The notes: generated from the sequence alone by a model not told the origin. 64,000 bases of DNA from Puccinia triticina (GCF_026914185.1 NC_070571.1:4402001-4466000), one strand, 5' to 3'. Numbered from the stretch's first letter, positions 20,607 through 32,351 are shown. Made by a program: numbers and translations.

Positions 20607-20960
20607 CACTACCAAGATGGATGAATTTGCGATGTTGTACATTGATCAATATAGCGTATATTGATCAATTTATATTGATCAATTTTTTTTTATTATTCTT
20701 CTTGATACCTTTCTCTGTTTTCCATGTCTCCTTAATACCATTCTATAATCTCTCTCCTTCCCCTTGTGTTAGCTTCAAGCACTACCAAGATGAATGAATT
20801 TGTGATGTTGTATATTGATCAATATAGCGTATATTGATCAATTTATATTGATCAATTTTTTTTTATTTTTTTTTTATTCCTGTTGATACCTTTGTCTGTG
20901 TTCCATGTCTCCTTAATACTCTTCTATAATCTCTCTCCTCCCCCCTGTGTTAGCTTCAAG
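20607..20960 (+). repeat. Two tandem copies of the CACTACC-type element
   Basis: Copy 1 is 20607-20779 and copy 2 is 20780-20960. Both begin CACTACCAAGATG.ATGAA, contain the palindrome-rich TATTGATCAATATAGCGTATATTGATCAA, and end TTAGCTTCAAG. Length differs mainly in T runs. The copy at 20607 is the empty site corresponding to Helitron H1. It follows a truncated splice-donor-like GTAAGTCCTCCCAATT (20590-20605). Confidence 0.75.
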
Positions 20961-21066
20961 CCACAGGAATCTTTTTTTTTTTGCCTGATAAAATTCATGA
21001 ATTTTTACATACACCATTCAATTCTTCCTGAAAATGCAAGTTTTAGGATTAATCCAGGGTAGCTGA

Positions 21067-24000
21067 GGGGTCTCAAATGTTTTTTATTTTTTTTACATCA
21101 ACAATTGATGTTATCAGGAGTCTCCAAATCTACTTTTTTTCAAAAAAGGAAAAACATTGACCCCTGACCTCTCTCATGATACCATCCTGCACTCATTCTT
21201 AACTTGGTTGGTTGAACTTCTTGAAGATATTGCATAGCATACTTGGAGTACTACATGCATACTAGAAGGCCTGTTTGAAATTAGTTTACCATGGTTTAGG
21301 ATATTTTTGTCAGGTTCTTTTTTTATCTACTTTTGTTATCAACCACAGATTGATGAGGAATATTTCCTCAGAAAATTTCATTGGGGTATTTTTCTGCATA
21401 TGAAACCCAGAAATATTACATTTGGGGTCACATCCATTATGCAGCAGCTATAATCTGATCAGTTGCCAAATAGCACAACTTTGGTTGTTTCTTGGTGTTT
21501 CTGCGACTATATCTCATCCCAGCCTGGAAGTTTTTCCTTAATATTGGTACCAAAATGTTGACAAGCACACAAAGTTTCATAATGTACCTTTGCTGACCAC
21601 AAAAAACCCAAGTGAAGCACCTACAGTCTGATCAGTTTCCAAATATCAGAACTTGGTAGCTTCTTGGTTTTTCTGCCACTATATCTCATCCCAGCGTGGG
21701 AATTCTTCTGCCATATGGTTACCTAAATGTTGCCAAGCGGGCAAAATTTCATTATGTACCTTTACTGACCAAAAAACCCCCAAAAGTAGCAGCTACAGTC
21801 TGATCAGTTTCCAAATATCACTACTTTGGCAGTTTCTGGGTGTTTCTGCCACTGTATCTCATCCCAGCGTGGGAATTCTTCTGCCATAGGTTACCAAAAT
21901 GTTTAAAAGCGTCGAAAATTTCATCACGTACCTTTGTTTACCACAAAACCTCCAAATGAAGAAGCTACAGTCTGATCAGTTTCCAAATATCACTACTTTG
22001 GTAGTTTCTGGGTGTTTCTGCCACTGTATCTCATCCCACCGTGGGTATTCCTCTTCCATTGGTTACCAAAATGTTTACAAGCCCCCAAGGTTTCATTTTG
22101 TACCTTTGCTGACCACAAAACCCCCAAATGTAGCAGCTAAAGTCTGATCAGTTTCCAAATACCACTACTTTGGCAGTTTCTGGGTGTTTGTGCCACTATA
22201 TCTCATCCCAGCGTGGGTATTCTTCTGCCATATGGTTATCAAAATGTTGAAAAGCGGCCAATTTTCATTATGTACCTTGGTTCACCACAAAAGCCCCAAA
22301 TGTAGCAACTACAGTCTGATCAGTTTCCAAATATCACTACTTTGGTAGTTTCTGGGTGTTTCTGCCACTGTATCTCATCCCACCGTGGGTATTCCTCTGC
22401 CATTGGTTACCAAAATGTTTACAAGCCCCCAAAATTTCATTATGTACCTTTGCTGAACACAAAACCCCCAAAAGTAGCAGCGACAGTCTGATCAGTTTCC
22501 AAATGTCACTACTTTGGCAGTTTCTGGGTGTTTCTGCCACTATATCTCATCCCAGCGTGGGTATTCTTCTGCCATATGGTTATGAAAATGTTGAAAAGCC
22601 CCCAAAGTTACATCTTGTACCTTTGCTGACCACAAAACCCACAAATGTAGCAGCTACAGTCTGATCAGTTTCCAAATATCACTACTTTGGTAGTTTCTGG
22701 GTGTTTCTGCCACTGTATCTCATCCCAGCGTGGGAATTCTTCTGCCATATGGTTACCAAAATGTTTAAAAGCGTCCGAAATTTTATTACGTACCTTTGTT
22801 CACCACAAAACCTCGAAATGTAGCAGCTACAGTCTGATCAGTTTCCAAATATCACTACTTTGGTAGTTTCTGGGTGTTTCTGCCACTATATCTCATCCCA
22901 GCGTGGGAATTCTTCTGCCATATGGTTACCAAATTGTTAACAAGCGGCCAAAACGTTATTACGTACCTTTGTTCACCACAACACCTCCAAATGTAGCAGC
23001 TGCAGTCTGATTAGTTTCCAAATATCACTACTTTGGTAGTTTCTGGGTGTTTCTGCCACTGTATCTCATCCCAGCTTGGGAATTCTTCTGCCATATGGTT
23101 ACCAAAATGTTTAAAAGCGTCCAAAATTTTATTAAGTACCTTTGCTCACCACAAAACCTCCAAATGTAGCAGCTACAGTCTGATCAGTTTCCAAATATCA
23201 CTACTTTGGTAGTTTCTGGGTGTTTCTGCCACTATATCTCATCCCAGCGTGGGAATTCTTCTGCCATCTGGTTGCCATAATGTTTACAAGCGGCCAAAAT
23301 TTCATTATGTACCTTTTTTCACCACAAAACCCCCGAATGTAGTAACTACAGTCTGATCAGTTTCCAAATATCACTACTTTGGCAGTTTCTGGGTGTTTCT
23401 GCCACTATATCTCATCCCACCGTGGGTATTCCTCTGCCATTGGTTACCAAAATGTTTACCAGCCCCCAAAGTTTCATCATTTACCTTTGCTGACCACAAA
23501 ACCCCCAAATGTAGCAGCTACAGTCTGATCAGTTTCCAAATATCACTACTTTGGCAGTTTCTGGGTGTTTCTGCCACTGTATCTCATGCCGGCGTGGGAA
23601 TTCTTCTGCCATATGGTTACCAAAATTTTTACAAGCCCCCAATGTTTCATTTTGTACCTTTGCTGAACACAAAACCCCCAGATGTAGCAGCTACAGTCTG
23701 ATCAGTGTCCAAATATCACTACTTTGGTAGTTTCTGCGTGTTTCTACCACTGTATCTCATCCCAGCGTGGGTATTCTTCTGCAATATGGTTACCAAAATT
23801 TTTACAAGCGGCCGAAATTCATTGTGTAACTTTGCTGACCACAAAACCCTCAAATGTAGCAGCTACAGTCTGATCAGCTTCCAAATATCACTACTTTGGT
23901 AGTTTCTGGGTTTTTCTGCCACTGTATCTCATTCCAGAGTGGGTATTTTTCTGCCATATGGTTACCAAAATGTTTACAAGCCCCCAAAGTTTCATTATGT

Positions 24001-26145
24001 ACCTTTCCTGACCACAAAACCCCCAAATGTAGCAGCTACAGTCTGATCAGTTTCCAAATATCACCACTTCAGTACTTTCTGGGTTTTTCCGCCTTTGTAT
24101 CTCATCCCAGTGTGGGTATTCCTCTGCCATATGGTTACAAAAATGTTTACAAGCCCCCAAAGTTTCATTATGTACCTTTGTTGACCACAAAACCCCCAAA
24201 TGTAGCAGCTACAGTCTGATCAGTTTCCAAATATCACCACTTCAGTAGTTTCTGGGTGTTTCTTCCACTGTATCTCATCCCATTGTGGGTATTCCTCTGC
24301 TGTATGGTTACCAAAATGTTTACAAGCCCCCAAAGTTTCACTATGTACCTTTGCTGACCACAAAACCCCCAAATGTAGCAGCTACAGTCTGATCAGTTAT
24401 GGTTACCAAAATGTTTACAAGCCCTCAAAGTTTCATTAAGTACCTTTACTAACAATCTGGCAGAAGAATTCCCACACTGGGAGGAGATACAGCGGCAGAA
24501 ACACCCAGAAACTGCCAAAGTAGTGATATTTGGAAACTGATCAGACTGTAGCTGCTACTTTTGGGGGTTTTGTGGTCAGTAAAGGTATATAATGAAATTT
24601 ATGCCGCTTGTAAATATTTTGGTAACCATATTGCAGAAGAATACCCACGCTGGGATGAGATGCAGTGGCAGAACCACCCAGAAACTGCCAAAGTAGTGAT
24701 ATTTGGACACTGATCAGACTGTAGCTGCTACATCTGGGGGTTTTGTGGTCAGCAAAGGTACATAATGAGACTTTGAGGGCTGGTAAACATTTTGGTAACC
24801 ATATTGCAGAAGAATACCCACGGTGGGATGAGATATAGTGGCAGAAACACCCAGAAACTGCCAAAGTAGTGATATTTGGAAACTGATCAGACTGTAGCTG
24901 CTACATTTGGGGGTTTTGTGGTGAACAAAGGTACATAATGAAATCTTGGAAGCTTTCAAACATTTTGGTAACCATATGGCAGAAGAATTCTCACGCTGGG
25001 ATGAGATACAGTGGCAGAAAAACCCAGAAACTACCAAAGTAGTGATATTTGAAAAGCAGATCAGACTGTAGCTGCTATGTTTGGGGGTTTTGTGGTCAGC
25101 AAAGGTACATAAAGAAACTTTGGGTGCTTTTAATCATTTTGGTAACCATATGGCAGAAGAATTCCCACGCTGGGATGAGGTATTGTGGCAGAAAAACCTA
25201 GAAACTGCCAAAGTAGTGATATTTGGAAAATGATCAGACTGTAGCTGCTACATTTGGGGGTTTTGTGGTGAGAAAAGATACATAATGAAACTTTGGCCGC
25301 TTTTAAACATTTCGGTAACCATATGGTAGAAGAATTCCCACGCTGGGATGAGATATAGTGACAGAAACACCCAGAAACTACCAAAGTAGTGATATTTGGA
25401 AACTCATCAGACTGTAGCTGCTAAATTTGGGGGTTTTGTGGTCAGTAAGGGTACATAATGAAACTTTGGAGGCTTGTGAATATTTTTGTTACAATATGAC
25501 AGAAGAATTCCCACGCTGGGATGAGATATAGTGGCAGAAAAACCAAGAAGCTACCAAAGTAGTGATATTTGGAAACTGATCAGACTGTAGGTGCTACATG
25601 TGGGGGTTTTGTGTTCAGCAAAGGTACATTATGAAACTTTGTGTTCTTTTCAACATTTTGGTACCAATATTAAGGAAAAATTCCCAGGCTGGGATGAGAT
25701 ATAGTCGCAGAAACACCAAGAAACAACCAAAGTAGTGCTATTTGGCAACTGATCAGATTATAGCTGCTGCATAATGGATGTGACCCCAAATATAATATTT
25801 CTGGGTTTTATACGCAGAAACATTTCCCAATGAAATTTTCTGAGGAAATATTCCTCATCAATCTGTGGTTGATAACAAAAGTAGATAAAAAAAAGAACCT
25901 GACAAAAGTATGCTAAACCATGGTAAATTAATTTCAAAAAGGCCTTCTATGCATGTAGTACTTCAAGTATGATATGCAATATCTTCAGGAAGTTCAATCA
26001 ACCAAGTTCAGAATGAGTGCAGGATGGTATCATGAGAGAGGTCAGGGGTCAATGTTTTTCCTTTTTTGAAAAAAAGTAGATTTGGAGACTTCTTATAACA
26101 TCAATTGTTGATGTAGAAAAAAGAAAAAAAAAATTGAGACCCCCC
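21067..26145. mobile_element. Giant foldback element with arms of ~173 bp tandem repeats
   Basis: The outer ~385 bp of each end are inverted copies (21067-21450 and 25760-26143): GGGGTCTCAA facing TTGAGACCCC, then CATCAACAATTGATGTTAT and on to ATCAACCACAGATTGATGAGG. Inside are about 18 direct copies of a ~173 bp unit (anchor TCTGATCAGTTTCCAAATATC, at about 21454, 21627, 21797 and so on to 24384). After a switch near 24440-24470 there are about 8 copies in the opposite direction (24534-25745). Each unit also has GTAGCAGCTACAGT and CTCATCCCAGCGTGGG. The ~100-codon ORFs in the repeats are by-products. No transposase is present. Layout matches Foldback/Galileo-type elements. No clear target duplication is seen. 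Confidence 0.8.
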
Positions 26146-26266
26146 GGCTCGCAAGAAGCACAAGGTGCCTAAACCTTACAAGGCCCCCTGTGAAGCCCCA
26201 GCCACCGACTGAGGTTCACAAACTAGTCACAACCAGATTACATCAGCAACAGAGATCACTACTTAG
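26146..26266 (+). repeat. 121 bp duplicate of an outer-gag/nested-LTR junction
   Basis: Matches 27181-27301 with one mismatch (ACCAGATT versus ACCGGATT). It therefore contains the last 43 bp of the Gypsy gag exon, the insertion point, and the first 78 bp of the nested 320 bp LTR. It lies directly upstream of the truncated gag, and abuts the foldback end with shared GACCC. Confidence 0.85.
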
Positions 26267-27223
26267 AAGTCGTGGCCTACTCTCAAGGCGCAGATGGTGG
26301 AAAGGTGGGGTCAGGTGGACGTGGTGCGATACACGGTCGCTCACCTGCAAACTCTATAGGACACCTGGATCGCGAAGGAGGGAATCTCAACCCTTGAGGA
26401 TTACCGGTCCTTTAAGTCCACCTTTGACGTCATCCTTTCCTATCTGATCCGGTATGCACATCTGTCGTCCAAAGATTTGGCGGTTGACTTCTTTTTCTTT
26501 TTGTTCTCTTCCGGCTTTCAGCAGAGGATCAAGTCTCACCTCATCAAGGAAAAGAAGATGGCAAAAACTCTGGATGGGCGTTACCTTCTTCCCGCGCTCA
26601 AGGAGCTTCGCGCAGCAGCCTCCTCAGAAATGGGGGAGGAGGTAGCTTTCACTTCGGAGCAGGTCAAGCCTTTAGCTTCGGCACCGGTTGGGACGGGTTT
26701 CAAAGAGTCCAACGAGATTATGAAGAAGATGGAGGCCAATCGGCGACCTAAGGATGCCCCGGTTCAGTCTCAGGCGCCGGCCATTGTGGACAACCTATCT
26801 CGCATGCTCCAGTCTTTCGAGCAGCGGCTGAAGAAGGAGCTTTCAGTTTTGTCTTCCGCCGCTGCTGCGCCGTCAGGATTGCGTGGACCTCTGGTTTGTT
26901 ACTACTGTCATCGCAAGGGTCACGGCACTGCCCGTTGTTTCGAGCTCAATAAAGACAAGGAGGAGAAGCTGGTGGAGCAAAAAGGTACCAACTTCTTCCT
27001 CCCAAATGGCGCTTTGATTCCTTTCAACGCTTCACGACCGATTCGCCACGTCGTGGCATCTTTCCAACCTCAGTCTAGTCCAGCGACCACGGAGTACCAA
27101 ACCACGTGCGGCTCCTTGGATCCCTGGTATCCCCCCGCTGTGTCATCTCAATCCTTTTCGGGCGCTTATCAATCCGACCCGGCTCGCAAGAAGCACAAGG
27201 TGCCTAAACCTTACAAGGCCCCC
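26267..27223 (+). pseudogene. Gag of the outer Gypsy, N-terminally truncated
   Basis: The first readable residues, KSWPTLKAQMVERWG, match the gag at 40148-39122 (KPLDWPKLKAAMIAYWG). A TAG follows HLQTL at about 26358. Next are the helical capsid part (DYRSFKSTFDVILSYLI), a linker with KEELSVL, a zinc knuckle CYYCHRKGHGTARC and KLVEQKGTNFFLPNGALIPF. The frame runs to KPYKAP and is then broken by the nested LTR element. Removing that element and one 5 bp duplication continues the frame at 31411. Confidence 0.85.
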
Positions 27224-27543
27224 TGTGAAGCCCCAGCCACCGACTGAGGTTCACAAACTAGTCACAACCGGATTACATCAGCAACAGAGATCACTACTTA
27301 GTCCCAGATTCCCCGCGTCCCTCCTAGCTCAGCAGAGAGAGCTGATTCCTCTCTCCTGAGCTAGGTAAGCCTTTATTTCCTTTTCTCCATTTCTCATTCA
27401 TCTACTTCATTGTATAGCAGAGAGAGCTGATTCCTCTCGCCTGAGCTAGTAATAAAAAAACATAAGTGGTTCCTAGAACCTTTTGCTCCAGGCTTCAGCC
27501 TGTTGTCTGTCTGCTCAGTGAAGAGTCCTTCTGGACTCTTACA
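27224..27543 (+). repeat. 5' LTR of the nested element
   Basis: Starts TGTGAAGCCCCAGCC, ends CTGGACTCTTACA. It contains a ~33 bp hairpin-forming segment twice (CAGAGAGAGCTGATTCCTCT); the copies are separated by GTAAGCC...TGTATAG, which looks like an intron. AATAAAAAAA lies just after the second copy. Confidence 0.95.
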
Positions 27544-27585
27544 CTTTTTTTTTTCTCGAAACCACTGATTCAAGGTCCCTTCGCG

Positions 27586-30500
27586 ATGGACCACTCAAAC
27601 TCACTCTTGCCCTGGGGCAAATCGGCCCATTTATCGTCTTCGTTTTCGTCTCTGTCTTCGCCATCGTCCCCGTCATCGTCATCGTCTCCGTCTTTGTCTC
27701 GTGTCACTCACCTTTCTCGCTCTCCGTCCTTAGACGCACCATCCACGCCACAAGCAGCGCCGAGACTTGCCCCTAATCAGGTCTCAAACCACGACCCGCT
27801 GGACCCTTCTCTAAATGGTGTCAAACGGGCCAGGGTGATTGTTGAACTCCAAATCGCACACCTCTGGGTTCGCGCCCTCATCGACACGGGATCTGAATTG
27901 GATCTCATCTCGGACCGGGCTGTAGATAACGCGAATCTTGAACGCAAGACCCTTGCCCGACCCACCCTTGTTCGGCTCGCGCTAGGAGACGACGCTGGGA
28001 TACCTGTACCCATCCAACACTACTCAGTAGCAACACTACAAACCCGTTCAGGCCTGAGGGCGTTCGAGGACGTCCCACTCAGGATTGGCCAAGTCTTGGG
28101 CGACTACGACCTAATCCTCGGCACACCCTTCCTTCACCGGTTCGGTCTGACCGTCTCTGTTGAAGATCGGGCTCTACAGTGCCCCAGGACCGGACTCTCC
28201 TTCCCAGATTTTCGTCTTGAACAAGAAGAGGACGATTGTGCGGCAACAGCTTCTGTGACAACATACCCATGCGAAGCTTCGGAACAGCGAGTCCTCAGCG
28301 AATTTAAAGACCTGTTTCCTGCAGATATTCCGGCAGTCTCACATGACTTGGAGGAGCTGGACGGATCGATCGAACGGCCTTTCCCCACCAAACTCCAAGA
28401 TCAATCCTCGAGAACACGACACAAGATTGTTTTGACAAGCCCGGAAGTAGTCATTAATGAGCGACAATTTCCATACCCTCAGAAACACCTCGCAGCCTGG
28501 CATACCCTCCTCCAACAGCATATTGACGCGGGCCGTATCCGTCGATCAACCAGTCAATACGCTTCCCCTAGCTTGATTATCCCAAAGAAGGACCCGACCG
28601 CCCTCCCTCGTTGGGTCTGCGACTACCGCAAGTTGAATAGCTTGACGGTAAAAGACCGGTCACCCCTCCCAAATGTGGACGAACTGGTTCGGCTGGTAGC
28701 GTCGGGTAAGGTCTTTTCCATATTGGACCAGATCAATGCTTTCTTCCAAACACGTATGCGGGAGGCTGACATACCTTTGACGGCGGTAAAGACACCGTGG
28801 GGGCTCATGGAATGGGTCGTTATGCCGATGGGACTGACAAATGCCCCAGCGACACACCAGGCTCGACTTGAGGAAGCTTTGGGCGAACTTCTGAACAAAA
28901 TCTGCGTCGTTTATCTGGACAACATTGTTATCTTTTCGGATTCGTTTGCGGAACACAAGCGGCACGTCAGATCAGTCTTGTGTAAACTGAGAAAAGCGGC
29001 CCTCTATTGTAGCCCAAAGAAAACAAAGCTTTTCCGTTCAAAAATCAAATTCCTAGGCCATTGGATATCAGCCAACGGTATTGAACCGGATGACGAGAAA
29101 GTGGACGACATTCGTTCCTGGCCTTCACCACGATCGGCAAAGGGTGTCAAGCGTTTTTTGGGAACGGTGCAGTGGATGAAGAAGTTCATCTGGGGCCTCC
29201 AGAAATATGTTGGCACTCTCACACCGCTGACTAGCACAAAACTTGACGCAAAGGACTTCAAATGGGGAGAAAAAGAGGAGGCGGCATTTCAAAACATCAA
29301 GCGTATCATGACGTCCCTCCCCTGCTTAAAGAACATTGACTACAACTCCGACAATCCTCTCTGGCTTTTCACGGACGCCAGCGGATCGGGTCTGGGCGCA
29401 GCACTTTTTCAGGGTGAAGATTGGAAAGGCGCATCACCGATAGCTTATGAATCACATCAGATGACGCCGGCCAAGAGAAATTACCCGGTTCACGAGCAGG
29501 AACTCCTTGCAGTAGTCCACGCTCTTCAGAAGTGGAGGATGCTATTGCTTGGCATGAAGGTCAATGTCATGTCCGACCACCACTCCCTCGTACACCTCCC
29601 TCAACAGCGAACCCTAAGCAAGAGGCAGGCCAGATGGACCGAGCTCCTTGCAGACTTTGACTTGAACTTTAATTACATTCGCGGGGAGGACAACAGTGTC
29701 GCGGATGCCCTATCCCGAAAAGGTCTTCCGGAGGAGGACCCGTCACCGGCGGAAGTTGCCTGTATAGCGGCCTTGACGGAGTGTGGACCATCACTGTCGG
29801 ACGGTCTTAAAAGATCTATCAAGGATGGCTACCCACACGACCAATTCTGTGTAGCGCTACAAAAAGCACTCCCACTACGCGATAACTGCAGAGAAGAGAA
29901 CGGACTCCTCTTCATCGATGATTGACTTGTCATTCCAGCAAATTTCCAACTGCAAAGAAGATTGGTTGAAGAGGCACACCTTTGATTAGGACACCTAGGC
30001 TACCTTAAAACAACGAAGGAACTTCGTAAAGACTTCTTTTGGCCAAGGATGTCAGCCAACATTCGGAAGCTGATCGAGGATTGTGAAGTCTGTCAGCGCA
30101 CAAAATCCCCAACAGCTGCACCTACTGGTAAGATGATGACGCCACCATTTCCCCGGTTACCGCTCACCGACATTGCCATTGACTTTGTTGGACCGCTTCG
30201 TAAAGCGACCCATTACAATATGATCTTGACGTGCACCTGCCGACTATCAGGTTTCATACAGATCATCCCAGTTCTCCAATCCGATACGGCAGAGAAAACC
30301 GTGTCTCGTTTCTTCACCGGGTGGATATCGAAATTTGGAGCACCTTCCACTGTAATTAGTGACAGAGACAAGACGTGGACCTCGCGATTCTGGAAAGCTC
30401 TGATGAGCAAACTGAATATCAACTTTCACATGACAAGTGCTTTTCATCCTCAAGCGGACGGCAGAAGCGAGCGATCAAATAAGACCATTGGTCAAATTCT

Positions 30501-31053
30501 CAGGACTTTCACGGCAAAACAACAAAGCAAATGGCTTGAATCACTTCCGGCGGTGGAATTTGCCATCAACTCGGCTATCAACGTGGCAACAGGTTTCAGC
30601 CCTTTTGAACTCCTGTTCGGCTGCAAACCATCAGGGTTCCCGACCCAACCCACATCAAACGATCCGGACATCGCAGTTCCCTCTCTGGAAAAATGGCTCA
30701 AGACACGGGAGGGCGCGTGGGAAGAGGCACGAGACACTCTATGGACAAGTCGCGTCAAGCAGGCCACACAGCATAATAAACATTGTTTGGCGGCACCTCC
30801 ACTTGCAGTGGGCGATCCAGCGCTCCTCAATTCGGCAGACTGGCGAGGAAAACATCAGTCCGGGGTCGACAAACTGAAGGAGAAATTCGAAGGTCCTTAC
30901 GAAGTACTCAAAATCTTCAACAACGGCTTAAGCGTCACGCTCGCGCTTCCGGACAACGATAAACGCCATCCAGTGTTTCACATCTCAAAGGTCAAACGAT
31001 ACCGTCGCCCGGAAGATGCGGACTTTGGGGGCGCAACCCTTCAACCAGGCTAA
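27586..31053 (+). pseudogene. Pol polyprotein of the nested element (PR-RT-RNase H-integrase) with two TGA stops
   Basis: The most likely start is MDHSNSLL (27586), after the LTR; the frame is open upstream into the LTR. A Ser-rich leader of about 70 residues is followed by a retropepsin (LIDTGSELDLISD, Asp at residue ~100). RT motifs: CDYRKLNSLT, motif A FSILDQINAFFQ and motif C VYLDNIVIF, where YLDD is YLDN. RNase H: LFTDASGSGLGAAL, VHEQELLAVVHAL, MSDHHSLVHL, VADALSRK. TGA at 29923-29925 and 29983-29985 interrupt the integrase zinc-finger region in the same frame. From 30049: CEVCQRTK, IDFVGPL, VISDRDKTW and GRSERSNKT (DDE), GPYEVL and HPVFHISKVKRY. Both TGAs follow a T and could be TCGA to TTGA changes. 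As it stands the protein ends before the integrase. Confidence 0.9.
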
Positions 31054-31070
31054 TCATCAGCCCTCTTGCT

Positions 31071-31085
31071 TATAGGGGGGGAGAC
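31071..31085 (+). promoter_or_regulatory. Polypurine tract of the nested element
   Basis: TATAGGGGGGGAGAC lies directly before the 3' LTR, the expected place for the plus-strand primer. Confidence 0.8.
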
Positions 31086-31405
31086 TGTGAAGCCCCAGCC
31101 ACCGACTGAGGTTCACAAACTAGTCACGACCGGATTACATCAGCAACAGAGATCACTACTTAGTCCCAGATTCCCCGCGTCCCTCCTAGCTCAGCAGAGA
31201 GAGCTGATTCCTCTCTCCTGAGCTAGGTAAGCCTTTATTTCCTTTTCTCCATTTCTCATTCATCTACTTCATTGTATAGCAGAGAGAGCTGATTCCTCTC
31301 TCCTGAGCTAGTAATAAAAAAACATAAGTGGTTCCTAGAACCTTTTGCTCCAGGCTTCAGCCTGTTGTCTGTCTGCTCAGTGAAGAGTCCTTCTGGACTC
31401 TTACA
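31086..31405 (+). repeat. 3' LTR of the nested element
   Basis: 320 bp, differing from the 5' LTR by CACGACC for CACAACC and CTCTCTCC for CTCTCGCC. Confidence 0.95.
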
Positions 31406-31410
31406 CTCCC

Positions 31411-32351
31411 GCAGTCCCAGCTTCTGCCGCTAGGAAGACCCCGAAGAAGGCACCTCCTCCTAACTCCGGATCAGAAGCTGGGGACATGGACAAAGAGCCC
31501 AAGCTTTTCGAACGTTCGCCGGTGAGCCAGCCTTCGCAGCCAGTGCCGGCCGAACCCGCGCCTTTGCCCGCCGCCACTAAATCTGACGGGGCCCCCTCAA
31601 AAGTGAGGTTTGAAAGAGGGATAGCCAAGGACCATCCCCGGGCGGTGGAAGGTATGCTCCAAAAGATTTCTGATCTTCCGTTGACGGTCACGTTTGCAGA
31701 GCTATGCGCCGTCGCGCCGGCTATTGCTGACGGGATGAAACATTGGGTCTCGAAGCGCCGCGTGGAAGTCAGTTCGGAGGATCAAAGGTCCATTCCGGGA
31801 CGCTTCTGGAAGAGTCTCCGCCTCAAGAGGAAGAAAACCGGTTGTATTCCTGTCCGTTGGGGTATTTACCCTGCTTGCTCGGAGAGGACAAAGGCAACGC
31901 TGCCCCTCTAGTAGATTCAGGATCTCAGCTGAATTTGATCTCGGATGCGAAGGCATCAAAGCTTAATCTAAGCCCTTGCGTCAACTTCAACTCTGCGGTG
32001 TACGGGATTGGCAATCAGGTGTGCGAGTTGGTTGGCGTCGCCGAAGACGTCCCCATTAGGATTGGGAAGTCAATAGTGGGCACCTGCCACTTTTGGATCA
32101 CGTGCGTGGACGGCCCCATCATTTTGGGAAGGCCCTTTCTCATGGATTTTGACGTCACGCTCGACTTGTCCGGTCAGACGGGCGAGAAGATCCTCCTCCC
32201 GGACGCTAACGGTCGGAAAATCGAGCTGACCCTTTGTTCTGCGGATTCTGGCCGCTGGGAGCGTGACTTTCCGGGTGACGGTCGCAAGGCAATACTGACG
32301 TGCAAAGGGAAAGCGCGCAACGATCCCGTGGAAGGCCATCATTTTTTATAG
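31411..32351 (+). pseudogene. Outer Gypsy: gag C-terminus and aspartic protease
   Basis: It continues the gag frame after the nested element (AVPASAARKTPKKAPPP). A domain LTVTFAELCAVAPAIADGMK follows, shared with 17937-17850 on the minus strand. A frameshift near 31780 moves the reading to the frame open from 31743: ENRLYSCPLGYLPCLLGE, then the retropepsin DSGSQLNLISDAKA, GIGNQVCELVGVAEDVP, CHFWITCVDGPIILGRPFL and LDLSGQTGEKI. The active-site DSG is kept, unlike the minus-strand relative. Confidence 0.85.

Larger units (their letters stand above)
27224..31405 (+). mobile_element. Complete nested LTR retrotransposon, Gypsy type, gag-less (4182 bp)
   Basis: Two 320 bp LTRs (27224-27543 and 31086-31405) differ at two positions (318/320 identical) and have TG..CA ends. 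Flanks are CCCCC (27219-27223) and CTCCC (31406-31410), a 5 bp duplication with one change. A purine tract precedes the 3' LTR. One long frame (protease, RT, RNase H, integrase) is interrupted only by two TGA codons. There is no zinc-knuckle gag. I see no convincing primer site after the 5' LTR. Confidence 0.95.

Noticed and set aside
21653..25384. Repeated ~80-107 codon ORFs with similar proteins on both strands
   Set aside because: They are translations of the 173 bp repeat in the foldback arms; both orientations are open because the arms are inverted copies. No start context or domain supports genes.
21067..26145. CRISPR-like look of the regular repeats
   Set aside because: Units are ~173 bp without unique spacers, and the surroundings are eukaryotic transposons.
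27466..27585. Start of the nested pol inside the 5' LTR
   Set aside because: The frame is open there, but the reading includes a poly-T-derived Phe run and LTR text; the ATG at 27586 just after the LTR is more likely.
29923..29985. TGA read as an amino acid (recoding) in the nested pol
   Set aside because: Other frames here end normally at TGA, relatives have Arg-type codons, and the sites fit C-to-T decay.
31328..31525. 65-codon ORF at the 3' LTR
   Set aside because: It duplicates the chance frame of the 5' LTR and runs into outer gag DNA.
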